In this document: piece after piece, positions 8,825 to 21,922 of the stretch
Layout of the letters: each line of letters opens with the position of its first letter
How positions within the stretch are numbered: position 1 is the first letter of the stretch
NCBI RefSeq assembly: GCF_004114935.1
Contig: NZ_CP022221.1
Location: 7,027,001 to 7,091,000, forward strand
Source of the DNA: Bradyrhizobium zhanjiangense
GTDB taxonomy: Bacteria; Pseudomonadota; Alphaproteobacteria; Rhizobiales; Xanthobacteraceae
Length of the DNA stretch: 64,000 nucleotides
Direction of reading: 5' to 3'
Notes under the pieces: model-generated
Database searches by the model: none
The model's input: only the letters and a program-made list of their open reading frames with translations
Told to the model about the DNA's origin: nothing
Position numbers and translations under genes: made by a program

Positions 8825-9073
8825 ATGAATGACCTTCGCGCCGAGCGCCTTCAGGTTATGCTCTCGCTAGAAGAATTGGCCGCCATCGATGATTTCCGGT
8901 TCAAACACCGCATGCCGACACGGGCGGCAGCTGTCCGCGAACTCCTCAAGTTCGGGCTCGCCGCCGTGGGCGTCGATGCGGCAGCCGGCGTGAAGTCGAG
9001 CAGCTTCGGCGTATTTGGCCGCGGACCTGACGGACATACTCAGGGCGATCCCGACGGCGGGACCGAGAACTAA
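8825..9073 (+). CDS. Small ribbon-helix-helix-like protein
   Basis: 82 residues: LQVMLSLEELAAIDDFRFKHRMPTRAAAVRELLKFGLAAVG fits the beta-helix-helix layout of CopG/Arc DNA-binding proteins, followed by a flexible Gly-rich tail. It lies after an unusually AT-rich stretch (8700-8820) that probably holds its promoter. Likely a transcription factor or antitoxin-like DNA binder; no toxin partner is adjacent. Confidence 0.65.
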   Translation: MNDLRAERLQVMLSLEELAAIDDFRFKHRMPTRAAAVRELLKFGLAAVGVDAAAGVKSSSFGVFGRGPDGHTQGDPDGGTEN

Positions 9074-9135
9074 CCCATATGACGCTCCACAAACAAACGA
9101 CCCCGGCACGGGGGGTGCCAGGGCCGTCCTTGGAG

Positions 9136-9178
9136 ATTGCTTCCGGCGCACCGGGGGCATGACAACCGGAAGCAATCC
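9136..9178. repeat. 12-bp inverted repeat, hairpin
   Basis: GATTGCTTCCGG (9136-9147) and its exact complement CCGGAAGCAATC (9167-9178) flank 19 bases. It lies 63 bases after the RHH-like gene and could be its transcription end, but has no U-tract. Confidence 0.5.
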
Positions 9179-9215
9179 GTCGACTCTTCGCGCGGGAATT
9201 CGTTCCTCGTAAGCG

Positions 9216-9419
9216 CTAACCCGTAGCGTCGCTCGAACCGTCCGGCATCGCGCCGGAGCCTGGCGTCTTACTATCATCGCTCAGCTTGGGATCGCGTGTC
9301 GCCTCCCGCGACGGCGAACCTTTAGGATCCGTCTTGTGCACGGACTGCGCACGCCGCTTGTCGCGCGGCTGCTCCTCCGCCCGCTTGTCCTTGACGATGC
9401 CGTGATCGGAATGGGCCAT
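9216..9419 (-). CDS. Small hydrophilic protein, 67 aa
   Basis: MAHSDHGIVKDKRAEEQPRDKRRAQSVHKTDPKGSPSREATRDPKLSDDSKTPGSGAMPDGSSDATG-type sequence: no hydrophobic core, very rich in D, K, S and P, so probably disordered. The start at 9419 is preferred over longer in-frame options because only from here does the composition look protein-like; GAGGCGAGAGCAG lies upstream. Resembles hydrophilin-like stress proteins in composition only. Confidence 0.6.
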   Translation of the reverse strand: MAHSDHGIVKDKRAEEQPRDKRRAQSVHKTDPKGSPSREATRDPKLSDDSKTPGSGAMPDGSSDATG

Positions 9420-9499
9420 GATCTGCTCTCGCCTCTCTTGATGTTTCGCAGCGGTTACGCGCTGGCACGTCGATTGTTCCGGGCGAGAGCACCCCGACG

Positions 9500-9631
9500 C
9501 TAGCTGTGCGCCGCGTGGATCGCGGCCGATGCATTTTCCAGATGCACCTGCCGTACCGTCGTTACCGTCGCGAAGGCGACCGAAACGCCAAAAGCGAGAA
9601 TCAGTGAAAGAAGAGCCAGACGTGGAGTCAT
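9500..9631 (-). CDS. Secreted or membrane micro-protein, 43 aa
   Basis: MTPRLALLSLILAFGVSVAFATV then a short polar tail ending AIHAAHS. A perfect AAGGAGG lies 7 bases before the ATG at 9631. The hydrophobic N-terminus is either a signal peptide or a single membrane anchor. Too short for any family call. Confidence 0.55.
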   Translation of the reverse strand: MTPRLALLSLILAFGVSVAFATVTTVRQVHLENASAAIHAAHS

Positions 9632-9743
9632 TGCGAAACCTCCTTCTGGAATCGAAAATCAACGCGATCGACTGTTCACGGATGATCCTGGATTGGTCTC
9701 TTGCATTCCGTGCGCGGTCTCACACACGGCTTCACGAGGACGA

Positions 9744-9938
9744 CTACCTGTCCTGTTTTTGAGGGATATGGATCGTCACGGGCGGGATTTCTCCATCGAG
9801 CCAATCCTGTTCCGTCGCAAGCGCCGTCCAGGCGTCCGCCATGCGCGAATAGCGCCTGTAAGCGGGTTTCCCTTCCGCGCGCTCAGCGAGCTGAAGACAG
9901 TTGTCGGCGTTGTCTCTGAAAATGTCAGACTGTTTCAT
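9744..9938 (-). CDS. Small helical protein, 64 aa
   Basis: MKQSDIFRDNADNCLQLAERAEGKPAYRRYSRMADAWTALATEQDWLDGEI: a short two-helix protein common in rhizobia (residues N-C-x-x-L-A-E, then W-x-x-L-A-x-x-Q-D-W-L). The start at 9938 fits the family look; a longer in-frame extension upstream does not. Divergent from the secreted protein at 10032. Function unknown. Confidence 0.7.
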   Translation of the reverse strand: MKQSDIFRDNADNCLQLAERAEGKPAYRRYSRMADAWTALATEQDWLDGEIPPVTIHIPQKQDR

Positions 9939-10031
9939 GCGAAAGACGTGGGGACGGAACTCTCGGGTCGCAATGCCCTTACCGGATCGTAACGTTCGGG
10001 GAACTTTGCACGTCATCCGTCATTGATACCG

Positions 10032-10544
10032 ATGCGAGTTCTCGTCGCCATAGTCCTGGTGTTCATCAGCACCGCGGCCCCTGCCGACAGCACTGGCGAG
10101 CGAAACCTTGGCGACCGCATGCCGAGCGCAACCGACGTCATCGGCGGCCTCTACGCCTTCAGCCGCTTCCAACAAGGTCTGCTGGAGAGTACCGACCTGA
10201 AGGGCAATACGGAGGTCAAGAACCTTGCTGCGCTGCGGGCTGAAGAAGCAGCCAAGCGCGACAAGGCGCTGAAACAGATTCAAGAGACGATCGGTGCTGA
10301 GCCCCGCGTCAACAAGGCGGCGTCGGCAAGCGCGAGCCTCGTCGAACCCGAAATTTCGGACGGACCGACTTACGTCAGAAGCTTTTATGCCTCGCAGATT
10401 CCCGAATACGAAGCGGTTATCAACTTGCTTGAACGCTACCTGAAGGCGCCCGACAATGCTGCGCTTGCAGCGTTCGCGCGCGAGCAGCTTCCGATGCTGC
10501 GGGCACAGGTCAAGGCTGCCGAGCGCACCATGGCGGACAAGTAG
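10032..10544 (+). CDS. Secreted DUF4142-like protein, diverged
   Basis: 170 residues from ATG 10032 (a TTG at 10023 is in frame). Signal peptide MRVLVAIVLVFISTAAPADS. The body is helical, and the end YASQIPEYEAVINLLERYLKAPDNAALAAFAREQLPMLRAQVKAAE matches the last two helices of DUF4142 proteins in spacing, including the D-N-A-L-x-x-F-A-x-x-x-L-P motif also seen in the protein at 5177. It lacks one of the histidines there. Probably periplasmic; function unknown. Confidence 0.7.
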   Translation: MRVLVAIVLVFISTAAPADSTGERNLGDRMPSATDVIGGLYAFSRFQQGLLESTDLKGNTEVKNLAALRAEEAAKRDKALKQIQETIGAEPRVNKAASASASLVEPEISDGPTYVRSFYASQIPEYEAVINLLERYLKAPDNAALAAFAREQLPMLRAQVKAAERTMADK

Positions 10545-10547
10545 CCT

Positions 10548-10841
10548 TTACTTGTCATTCGGATGATACTGCTGACTCTGCGGCCGCACGGTCCGGTCGC
10601 TCTCAGGCATTCTGTCCCGGCCTGCATCGCCATTGTCATCCTTGCCGCCCGAGGTCGAGGTGCCGCTGCCGCTCGGGTTCGATCGGGTCGCCGTTCCCGT
10701 GGTGGACGGATCCGCGCGAGGCGTGGCCGAGCTCGCGGCGGGATCGCCGGTCACGGCCCCCCGGCCACTGGGCGCCCCTCCCTGCGCGAAGGCCGATCCG
10801 GCAAGCAACACGACCACGATCGCAGCCAATCCAGTTTTCAT
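10548..10841 (-). CDS. Small secreted Ser/Gly-rich protein
   Basis: 97 residues: signal peptide MKTGLAAIVVVLLAGSAFAQ, then a low-complexity Ser/Gly/Thr/Pro-rich region and a charged end (DRMPESDRTVRPQSQQYHPNDK). Likely an unstructured exported protein. It converges on the DUF4142-like gene with 3 bases between stops. The 280 bases upstream, up to the large kinase gene, hold no recognisable gene. Confidence 0.65.
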   Translation of the reverse strand: MKTGLAAIVVVLLAGSAFAQGGAPSGRGAVTGDPAASSATPRADPSTTGTATRSNPSGSGTSTSGGKDDNGDAGRDRMPESDRTVRPQSQQYHPNDK

Positions 10842-11123
10842 CTGCGCTCTCCCTGTTCTTTGCGGGCTAACCGCAGGGCTCCTGCTGCGTTCCGCGAGGA
10901 GCGGTCCGCGAGGCACCGACCAATGCGGGCCGCCGCGGCCAAATTCTTTGGAACTTGCGTGGAACCAGGCCGATCGTTCGCGGTTAGTACAACCGGGCTG
11001 AGCAAAGCAGGTTCCATTTCCCTGCGCCGCAACCTTGGCGCTTGATTTCGAATTTGGCTGACGCTCTATTTTGACCAAACGCGTCTTGCCTGGGATTCGG
11101 CCGACGCCTGCGGGGGAATCAGT

Positions 11124-17420
<6,297 letters not shown>

Positions 17421-17433
17421 GTTGGATCCGCGA

Positions 17434-18924
17434 ATGGACCAAGAGAAGGTCAACATCCTGCTCGTCGACGACCAGCCAGCCAAGCTGCTGGCCTATGAGG
17501 TGATCCTGAAGGATCTTGGCGAGAACCTCGTGATCGCCTCGTCTGGACGCGAAGCGCTGGAGGTTCTGCTCAAGACCGAGATCGCGGTCATCCTGGTGGA
17601 CGTCTGCATGCCCGAGCTCGACGGCTTCGAGCTCGCCGCGATGATCCGCGAGCATCCGCGCTTCCAGAAGACCGCAATGATCTTCATCTCGGCCATTCAG
17701 GTGAGCGATATCGACCGGTTGCGTGGCTACGAGATGGGCGCAGTCGATTACGTTCCGGTGCCCGTCGTGCCGGAGGTGCTGCGCGCCAAGATCAAGGTGT
17801 TCTCCGAACTCTATCGCAAGACCCGCGAGCTCGAACGACTGAACCAGGAGCTCGAGGACCGCGTCCGCGCACGCACCGCCGAGCTGGAAAACTCCACCGC
17901 CAAGCTTCGCGAAAGCGAGCAGCGGCGCAGCATGGCGATCGCCGCCGGCAAGATGGGCTCCTGGGATTGGGACTGGATCACCGGCGACTGGATGTGGGAC
18001 GAGGGGCAATATCGCATCTTTGGGGTCAGCCCAGAGAGCTTCGAGGTCAACCCGGCCAACGTTCAGGCGCTGTTGCATCCCGATGATGTCGATCAGTTGC
18101 GCAAGGCGATCTCCGAGTTCAACAAGGGCGCACGCGCCTACGAAACGGAATTCCGCATCGTGCGGCCCGACGGTGATGTGCGCTGGTGCGTCGGCACCGC
18201 GGCGGCAACGGTCGACGAGAGTGGTCGCGTGGTTCGTGTCAGCGGCGTCACCGTCGACATCACCGAACGCAAGCGTGCCGAAGAGCGGCAGAATCTCCTT
18301 GCGCGGGAAGTCGATCATCGCGCCAAGAATGCGCTGGCGCTGGCGCAATCGATCGTGCGCCTCACCCGCGCCGACGAGGTCAAGGCCTACGTCAATGCCG
18401 TCGAGGGGCGCATCAATGCGCTCGCGCGCGTGCATACCATCCTGTCGCTGTCGAGTTGGCAGGGCGCCGAGCTCTCCAAGCTGATCGACGAGGAGCTTGC
18501 GCCCTATTCGCTAGGCGGCCAGATCAAGCTTGCCGGGCCCGAGGTTCAGTTGCTGCCGGCGACCGCCCAGACGCTGGCGCTGGCGCTGCACGAGCTCTTC
18601 ACCAATTCGGCCAAGTATGGCGCACTGTCGACGCGATCCGGTCGGCTCATGATCGGTTGGCAGACCGAGGACGACCGCCTCACACTGACCTGGGAGGAAT
18701 CCGGCGGCCCGCTAGTCAGGACGCCGAAATCCCGCGGCTTCGGCACGCGGAGTCTGCTTGCAAGCGTCGAGTCCCAGCTTGGCGGACAGGCGCAATTCAA
18801 TTGGCGCGCCGAGGGCTTGTTGTGCCGCCTGGAGGTGCCGTTGACACGCAAACCGGTGGCGACGACGGCACCCGGCAAATTCGATGCCGCCGCCGCGGCC
18901 GAATTGCAGCGCGCATCCGGTTAG
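17434..18924 (+). CDS. REC-PAS-HWE histidine kinase
   Basis: 496 residues from ATG 17434. A receiver domain (residues about 5-120, LLVDDQPAKLL, VLVDVCMPELDG, phosphoacceptor in VDVCMPE, conserved ISAIQ threonine/serine position) is followed by a coiled coil, a PAS fold (GSWDWDWITGDWMWDEGQYRIFG ... DGDVRWCVG ... VDITERKRAEE) and an HWE-type kinase domain: EVDHRAKNALALAQSIV with the phospho-accepting His, ALHELFTNSAKYGALS as N box, and LTWEESGGP with the W-x-E motif. HWE kinases are common in rhizobia and often act in the general stress response. It sits directly downstream of the HAMP-array kinase; its REC domain could be fed from that protein. Confidence 0.93.
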   Translation: MDQEKVNILLVDDQPAKLLAYEVILKDLGENLVIASSGREALEVLLKTEIAVILVDVCMPELDGFELAAMIREHPRFQKTAMIFISAIQVSDIDRLRGYEMGAVDYVPVPVVPEVLRAKIKVFSELYRKTRELERLNQELEDRVRARTAELENSTAKLRESEQRRSMAIAAGKMGSWDWDWITGDWMWDEGQYRIFGVSPESFEVNPANVQALLHPDDVDQLRKAISEFNKGARAYETEFRIVRPDGDVRWCVGTAAATVDESGRVVRVSGVTVDITERKRAEERQNLLAREVDHRAKNALALAQSIVRLTRADEVKAYVNAVEGRINALARVHTILSLSSWQGAELSKLIDEELAPYSLGGQIKLAGPEVQLLPATAQTLALALHELFTNSAKYGALSTRSGRLMIGWQTEDDRLTLTWEESGGPLVRTPKSRGFGTRSLLASVESQLGGQAQFNWRAEGLLCRLEVPLTRKPVATTAPGKFDAAAAAELQRASG

Positions 18925-18925
18925 A

Positions 18926-19024
18926 ACGTTTTCCAGCGAAGTGGTGACCGGTTCGCGCCAAGAAAACGCGTCAAGCGAAGAATCGAGAGCTACCGTTCCG
19001 ATTCAATCGGAACGGAAAGCTCTA
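18926..19024. repeat. Dispersed rhizobial repeat with 10-bp hairpin
   Basis: The segment beginning AACGTTTTCCAGCGAAGTGG, through CGGTTCGCGCCAAGAAAACG, ends in a perfect hairpin CCGTTCCGAT (18993-19002) / ATCGGAACGG (19006-19015) with a 3-base loop inside an outer GAGCT/AGCTC pair. From memory, elements of this form recur between genes in Bradyrhizobium and Rhodopseudomonas genomes. It may also end transcription of the kinase operon. Confidence 0.55.
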
Positions 19025-19243
19025 GCCGGACGCCGCGCTCGTCATGCGCTGCTCCGTCCGGGGATCGCGCGCGACGCGTCCTTCGAGCCAAGCCTCCGTT
19101 CGAGCGAGATCGCGTAGCGCCTTCGCATAGCGGCGAGCCGCGCTTCGTTCCGCGCCGCGCGGGAGCTTGCGCGCCTTGCGTAGGATGTCCGCGGCCGCGT
19201 TGCGATAGGCCAGCGAGCGGTACAGAAAGACTACCTTGCCCAT
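19022..19243 (-). CDS. Small basic protein, 73 aa
   Basis: MGKVVFLYRSLAYRNAAADILRKARKLPRGAERSAARRYAKALRDLARTEAWLEG is Arg/Ala-rich and helical, of the short type often found in rhizobial genomes. Its end overlaps the dispersed repeat by 3 bases. Function unknown; could bind nucleic acid by charge. Confidence 0.6.
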   Translation of the reverse strand: MGKVVFLYRSLAYRNAAADILRKARKLPRGAERSAARRYAKALRDLARTEAWLEGRVARDPRTEQRMTSAASG

Positions 19244-19383
19244 ATCGATATTCCCGTGTTGACAGTGCTCATCTTCGCAAGCCGGGCATGAACGTCGGAT
19301 GAAGCTGACGATGACAATTCCTTCATCCTGATGGAACCAATGGCGATCGCGCGCGTTTGCCTGCCAGATCGGGACATAGTTCC

Positions 19384-19641
19384 ATGCGCGCGAAAAAGTC
19401 GTCGAACCTGATCTCTCCCACCGGCCTTATCAAGCTGATGACACATGCGATGATGGGTGCAGCCCTCGGCCTCGCCTTCAGCCTCGCACTCATTCTGACC
19501 AATCCAGCCGTCGCCAACCTGCTGAGCCATGGCGGAAGCCAAGCCGCTATTGTCTTCGCTCTCACGCTGGTGACGACCTTCGCGATCGGCGCGACGCTCA
19601 CCGGCATCGTGTTCATCCTCGAAGAGAACAAGCAATCTTGA
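19384..19641 (+). CDS. Small membrane protein, two helices
   Basis: 85 residues from ATG 19384 (MRAKKSSNLISPTGLIKLM). Two hydrophobic helices: MMGAALGLAFSLALILTNPAV and AAIVFALTLVTTFAIGATLTGIVFIL, ending EENKQS. No clear ribosome site; an upstream in-frame start at 19357 exists. Unknown function. Confidence 0.65.
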   Translation: MRAKKSSNLISPTGLIKLMTHAMMGAALGLAFSLALILTNPAVANLLSHGGSQAAIVFALTLVTTFAIGATLTGIVFILEENKQS

Positions 19642-19685
19642 AGCGTGCGCGACGCGTGGAGAAGCTTTGTTGGGAACTCCTGCGA

Positions 19686-19710
19686 GGAACGGCCGTTGGC
19701 CGCCTGCGTC
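19686..19710 (+). promoter_or_regulatory. Possible EcfG-type stress promoter (GGAAC-N16-CGTC)
   Basis: GGAAC at 19686-19690, CGTC at 19707-19710, 26 bases before the secreted protein start. One base from the CGTT consensus. Motif reading only. Confidence 0.45.
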
Positions 19711-19735
19711 AATTTAACCCAGGGAGTTCCCCCAT

Positions 19736-19972
19736 ATGAAGACAGTCAAGCTCGTCCTCACCGCAATGTTGGCAACGGGCCTCGCCGCCGCGCCGTTCGC
19801 CGTGCAGGCGAAGTCGCACAAGGCCAAACATGGATCCTCGATGTCATCGTCGCAGACCACGGGCGCGAATACCAAGTCCTCCAAGGGTGCCGATCCCTCC
19901 GGTCAAGGCGGCTCTGGCCCCGGCTCCGACCAGGGCGGCACGATGACGAACAAGGGCGGCATGAGCAAGTGA
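19736..19972 (+). CDS. Small secreted Gly/Ser-rich protein, 78 aa
   Basis: Signal peptide MKTVKLVLTAMLATGLAAAPFAVQA, cleaved before KSHKAKHGSS, then a disordered Ser/Gly/Thr/Lys tail ending NKGGMSK. CAGGGAGTTCCCCC precedes the ATG. A GGAAC-N16-CGTC motif upstream and a strong terminator downstream make it a self-contained transcription unit. No function known. Confidence 0.75.
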   Translation: MKTVKLVLTAMLATGLAAAPFAVQAKSHKAKHGSSMSSSQTTGANTKSSKGADPSGQGGSGPGSDQGGTMTNKGGMSK

Positions 19973-19990
19973 GCTCTGCCCGGCAAGGTG

Positions 19991-20018
19991 AGAGTCCCGC
20001 GTTCAGCGCGGGGCTTTT
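19991..20018 (+). terminator. Rho-independent terminator after the 78-aa gene
   Basis: CCCGCG (19996-20001) pairs with CGCGGG (20007-20012), with the stem extended by weaker pairs, and is followed by GCTTTT. Confidence 0.75.
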
Positions 20019-20230
20019 CACTCGAGGACGACGACGATTCATCTTGCCCTCTCCTTCGCGCTCTAGGCTAGCGCCACATGGTCGGCGCGCTGATCCTCCG
20101 ACAGCATCGACAATCTCCAGCATGTCGCTTGCGCGCACGCCTTAGCTGCGTCGGATGTCAGTGATGTTAAGACAGCTTGCCGCGGAATTCGTCTTAACGA
20201 GATGCTCGAACTGCGCCCGCTTGCGCGCGA

Positions 20231-20344
20231 TCAGGCCGCAGCGTCGTCGAGGCCCTCGCGCTGCAATTGCCGGATGGCGGAGCCCAGTTCGAGAATCTCG
20301 GCGCGCAATTTCAGGATCCGGTAGTTGTCCGGGTCTTCCTCCAC
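20231..20344 (-). CDS. Possible micro-protein, 37 aa
   Basis: A GTG start at 20344 gives MEEDPDNYRILKLRAEILELGSAIRQLQREGLDDAAA-type sequence, clearly helical and protein-like. It begins 17 bases after the end of the LexA-box gene and may be its second cistron. Short and without a strong ribosome site, so uncertain. Confidence 0.4.
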   Translation of the reverse strand: MEEDPDNYRILKLRAEILELGSAIRQLQREGLDDAAA

Positions 20345-20361
20345 CGCGCGCCCCCGATGTC

Positions 20362-20637
20362 TCAGCGGCGGGCCAACACGCGCGCCGGCTTGTCGACATT
20401 CATCAAGGAGCGAAGACGCATCCGGTCGCGAACGTCGGGCAGGACATCGCCGCCCCCGGCCGACTTCCATTCGTCGATAAGCAGGTTGATCTTCCGGCGC
20501 AGATTGATCTGCGCCAGAGCTTGTTCGGTGCAGTCGCAATCGCCGTTGACGAGAGCGCGCACAGACGCCTCGACATCGGCCATTTCCAGCCTCAAAGCGC
20601 TGATTTTACGCCGAATTTCATTAATTCTGTTGTCCAT
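20362..20637 (-). CDS. Small helical protein under a LexA-type box, 91 aa
   Basis: MDNRINEIRRKISALRLEMADVEASVRALVNGDCDCTEQALAQINLRRKINLLIDEWKSAGG: two amphipathic helices around a CDC motif, then a basic tail ending RVLARR. There is no Shine-Dalgarno before the ATG. A TTGACT / TCTAAC promoter-like pair with 17-base spacing ends 5 bases before the ATG, so the mRNA may be leaderless. The LexA box GTTC-N7-GTTC lies within that promoter. This implies induction on DNA damage. Function unknown; no family recognised. Confidence 0.7.
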   Translation of the reverse strand: MDNRINEIRRKISALRLEMADVEASVRALVNGDCDCTEQALAQINLRRKINLLIDEWKSAGGGDVLPDVRDRMRLRSLMNVDKPARVLARR

Positions 20638-20646
20638 GGCTTGTTA

Positions 20647-20661
20647 GAACAAAATAAGAAC
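20647..20661 (-). promoter_or_regulatory. LexA (SOS) box, GTTC-N7-GTTC
   Basis: On the minus strand GTTC-TTATTTT-GTTC matches the alphaproteobacterial LexA operator exactly. It sits between -35 TTGACT and -10 TCTAAC of the gene ending at 20362 and 38 bases from the start of the divergent gene at 20699, so it could control both. Confidence 0.65.
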
Positions 20662-20698
20662 ATATAGTCAAGCCAGATTTCAAGGACGGAGGAGCGAC

Positions 20699-20893
20699 AT
20701 GCAGGTCCAGGCGAAATACGACGCCAGGGTTTTTCTTGGCGAGCAGATGACACGGGCGCAGGGACTGAGGCTGAAGCGGCTGAGCGAAGAGGCCTATCAG
20801 CCGGCACAATATGCGCGAGATCTGTCCTCTGCCGAGGCTGCGCGGCGCATTCAGGTGCTGGAGGCCGAGATCGAGCTGGCGAATTCGTTCTGA
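20699..20893 (+). CDS. DUF3072-like small protein, 64 aa
   Basis: MQVQAKYDARVFLGEQMTRAQGLRLKRLSEEAYQPAQYARDLSSAEAARRIQVLEAEIEL has the M-T-x-A-Q ... L-x-x-L-S-x-E-A ... L-x-x-A-E-A-x-x-x-I-x-x-L layout of DUF3072 proteins. GGACGGAGGAGCGAC lies before the ATG. Divergent from the LexA-box gene and sharing its control region. Function unknown. Confidence 0.72.
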   Translation: MQVQAKYDARVFLGEQMTRAQGLRLKRLSEEAYQPAQYARDLSSAEAARRIQVLEAEIELANSF

Positions 20894-20931
20894 GCCGCCT
20901 TCACCGCCCGGAACATTGCACGCGTGCTGTC

Positions 20932-20956
20932 GGAACCATGCCAGTGTCGAATGGTT
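20932..20956 (+). promoter_or_regulatory. Possible EcfG-type stress promoter (GGAAC-N16-GGTT)
   Basis: GGAAC at 20932-20936 and GGTT at 20953-20956 with a 16-base spacer, 26 bases before the histone-like gene. The same -10 variant as at 4471. Motif reading only. Confidence 0.45.
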
Positions 20957-20981
20957 CTCCCTCCGCCAAGGGAGAACAGGC

Positions 20982-21278
20982 ATGGCACGCAAGGCAAAGA
21001 AGCGCCGCTACTCGCGCAGCTCCGGCAGCGATGTCGAAAGCGAGATGCGGCGCTACAAGAAAGGTACCGCGAAGAGCGGACGTGGCGGTCGCGGCGGACG
21101 CGTGAAGAGCCGCAAGCAGGCGATCGCGATCGGGCTGTCGAAGGCCCGCAAGAAGGGCAAGAAGGTCCCGAAGAAGGCCTCGAAGCGGAAGACGTCCAAG
21201 AAGAAGACGTCCAGGAAATCTTCCAAGAAATCTTCCAAGAAATCGTCGAAGCGCAAATCCAGCAAGCGGTCGCGCTGA
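20982..21278 (+). CDS. Lysine-rich histone H1-like protein
   Basis: 98 residues from ATG 20982. The front part MARKAKKRRYSRSSGSDVESEMRRYKKGTAKSGRGGRGGRVKSRKQAIAIGLSKARKKGKK matches short rhizobial proteins of the DUF6496 type; the end is a run of K-K-S-S-K repeats like the tail of histone H1. Highly basic with no hydrophobic core, so it probably binds DNA or other polyanions. A GGAAC-N16-GGTT motif upstream suggests stress induction. The repeated codons AAG-AAA-TCT-TCC form a tandem DNA repeat near 21215-21250. Confidence 0.85.
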   Translation: MARKAKKRRYSRSSGSDVESEMRRYKKGTAKSGRGGRGGRVKSRKQAIAIGLSKARKKGKKVPKKASKRKTSKKKTSRKSSKKSSKKSSKRKSSKRSR

Positions 21279-21284
21279 CCTCAG

Positions 21285-21647
21285 TCAGATCATGCTGCCC
21301 GGCATGAAGCAGCGGATCGAAATCCCGAACGCAGTCTTCACCGGCCACACCATGGTGCGGCCGGCGCGGTTCGGCTCGGTGATCACGGCTTCATCCGGCA
21401 CCTCGACCCATTGCCCGTCCAACCGCACACGGTAGTGCCCGTTGTGCGATTCCCAATCTGGGTCGGAGACGGCAAAGCCGTCCGCATCCGAGCAGCACGG
21501 ACCGAGGTGGCTGCGCAGGCTGTCGAACCATGGCTTCAGGGGCGAGTTCGCATAGCGGCCATCGTCGCGCCCGAAGGCGTTTCCAGCCGGCAGCACGAAC
21601 CACGCCACGAGCAGCGTACTCATCAGCGAGAGCTTCAATCGATCCAT
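21285..21647 (-). CDS. Secreted protein, 120 aa, unknown
   Basis: Signal peptide MDRLKLSLMSTLLVAWFVLPAGNAFG, then DDGRYANSPLKPWFDSLRSHLGPCCSDADGFAVSDPDWESHNGHYRVRLDGQWVEVPDEAVI ... RTMVWPV ... GISIRCFMPGSMI. Three cysteines (CC pair and a later C) could form disulphides after export. A pattern common to short periplasmic proteins in Bradyrhizobium; the family has no known role. Convergent with the histone-like gene, stop to stop 6 bases. Confidence 0.8.
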   Translation of the reverse strand: MDRLKLSLMSTLLVAWFVLPAGNAFGRDDGRYANSPLKPWFDSLRSHLGPCCSDADGFAVSDPDWESHNGHYRVRLDGQWVEVPDEAVITEPNRAGRTMVWPVKTAFGISIRCFMPGSMI

Positions 21648-21871
21648 GTCGGCACCGATCAATGTGAACCAGCGGCCAGTTCCACAAAGCGGCCGGAGGT
21701 TCGAAGGTTCCACGCTCGCGAGCCCACTCCGCGGCTGCGTTGCCGCCGAGCAGATGCCCGACCAGAAAGTGTGATGGCCGAACACGGCTTTTTCGGACGA
21801 ACCGGGTCACCCTCCCTGCCGTTAACGAGAATGTTATCGGGTGACCTGTGGGAATCTTAAGTGCGAATGCG

Positions 21872-21898
21872 AAAGGCGGCCCAAAGGGCCGCCTTTTT
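21872..21898. terminator. Strong hairpin terminator downstream of degP
   Basis: An 11-bp perfect stem (21872-21882 with 21886-21896) around a 3-base loop, flanked by A and T runs. It lies 25 bases beyond the protease stop. The T-run is longer on the plus-strand side, so it may work in both directions. Confidence 0.75.
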
Positions 21899-21922
21899 GA
21901 ATTGTACCGATCGAGGTTCGCC

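Noticed and set aside
19231..19635. 134-residue minus-strand frame
   Set aside because: Opposes the small membrane protein at 19384, whose two clear helices make it the better call.
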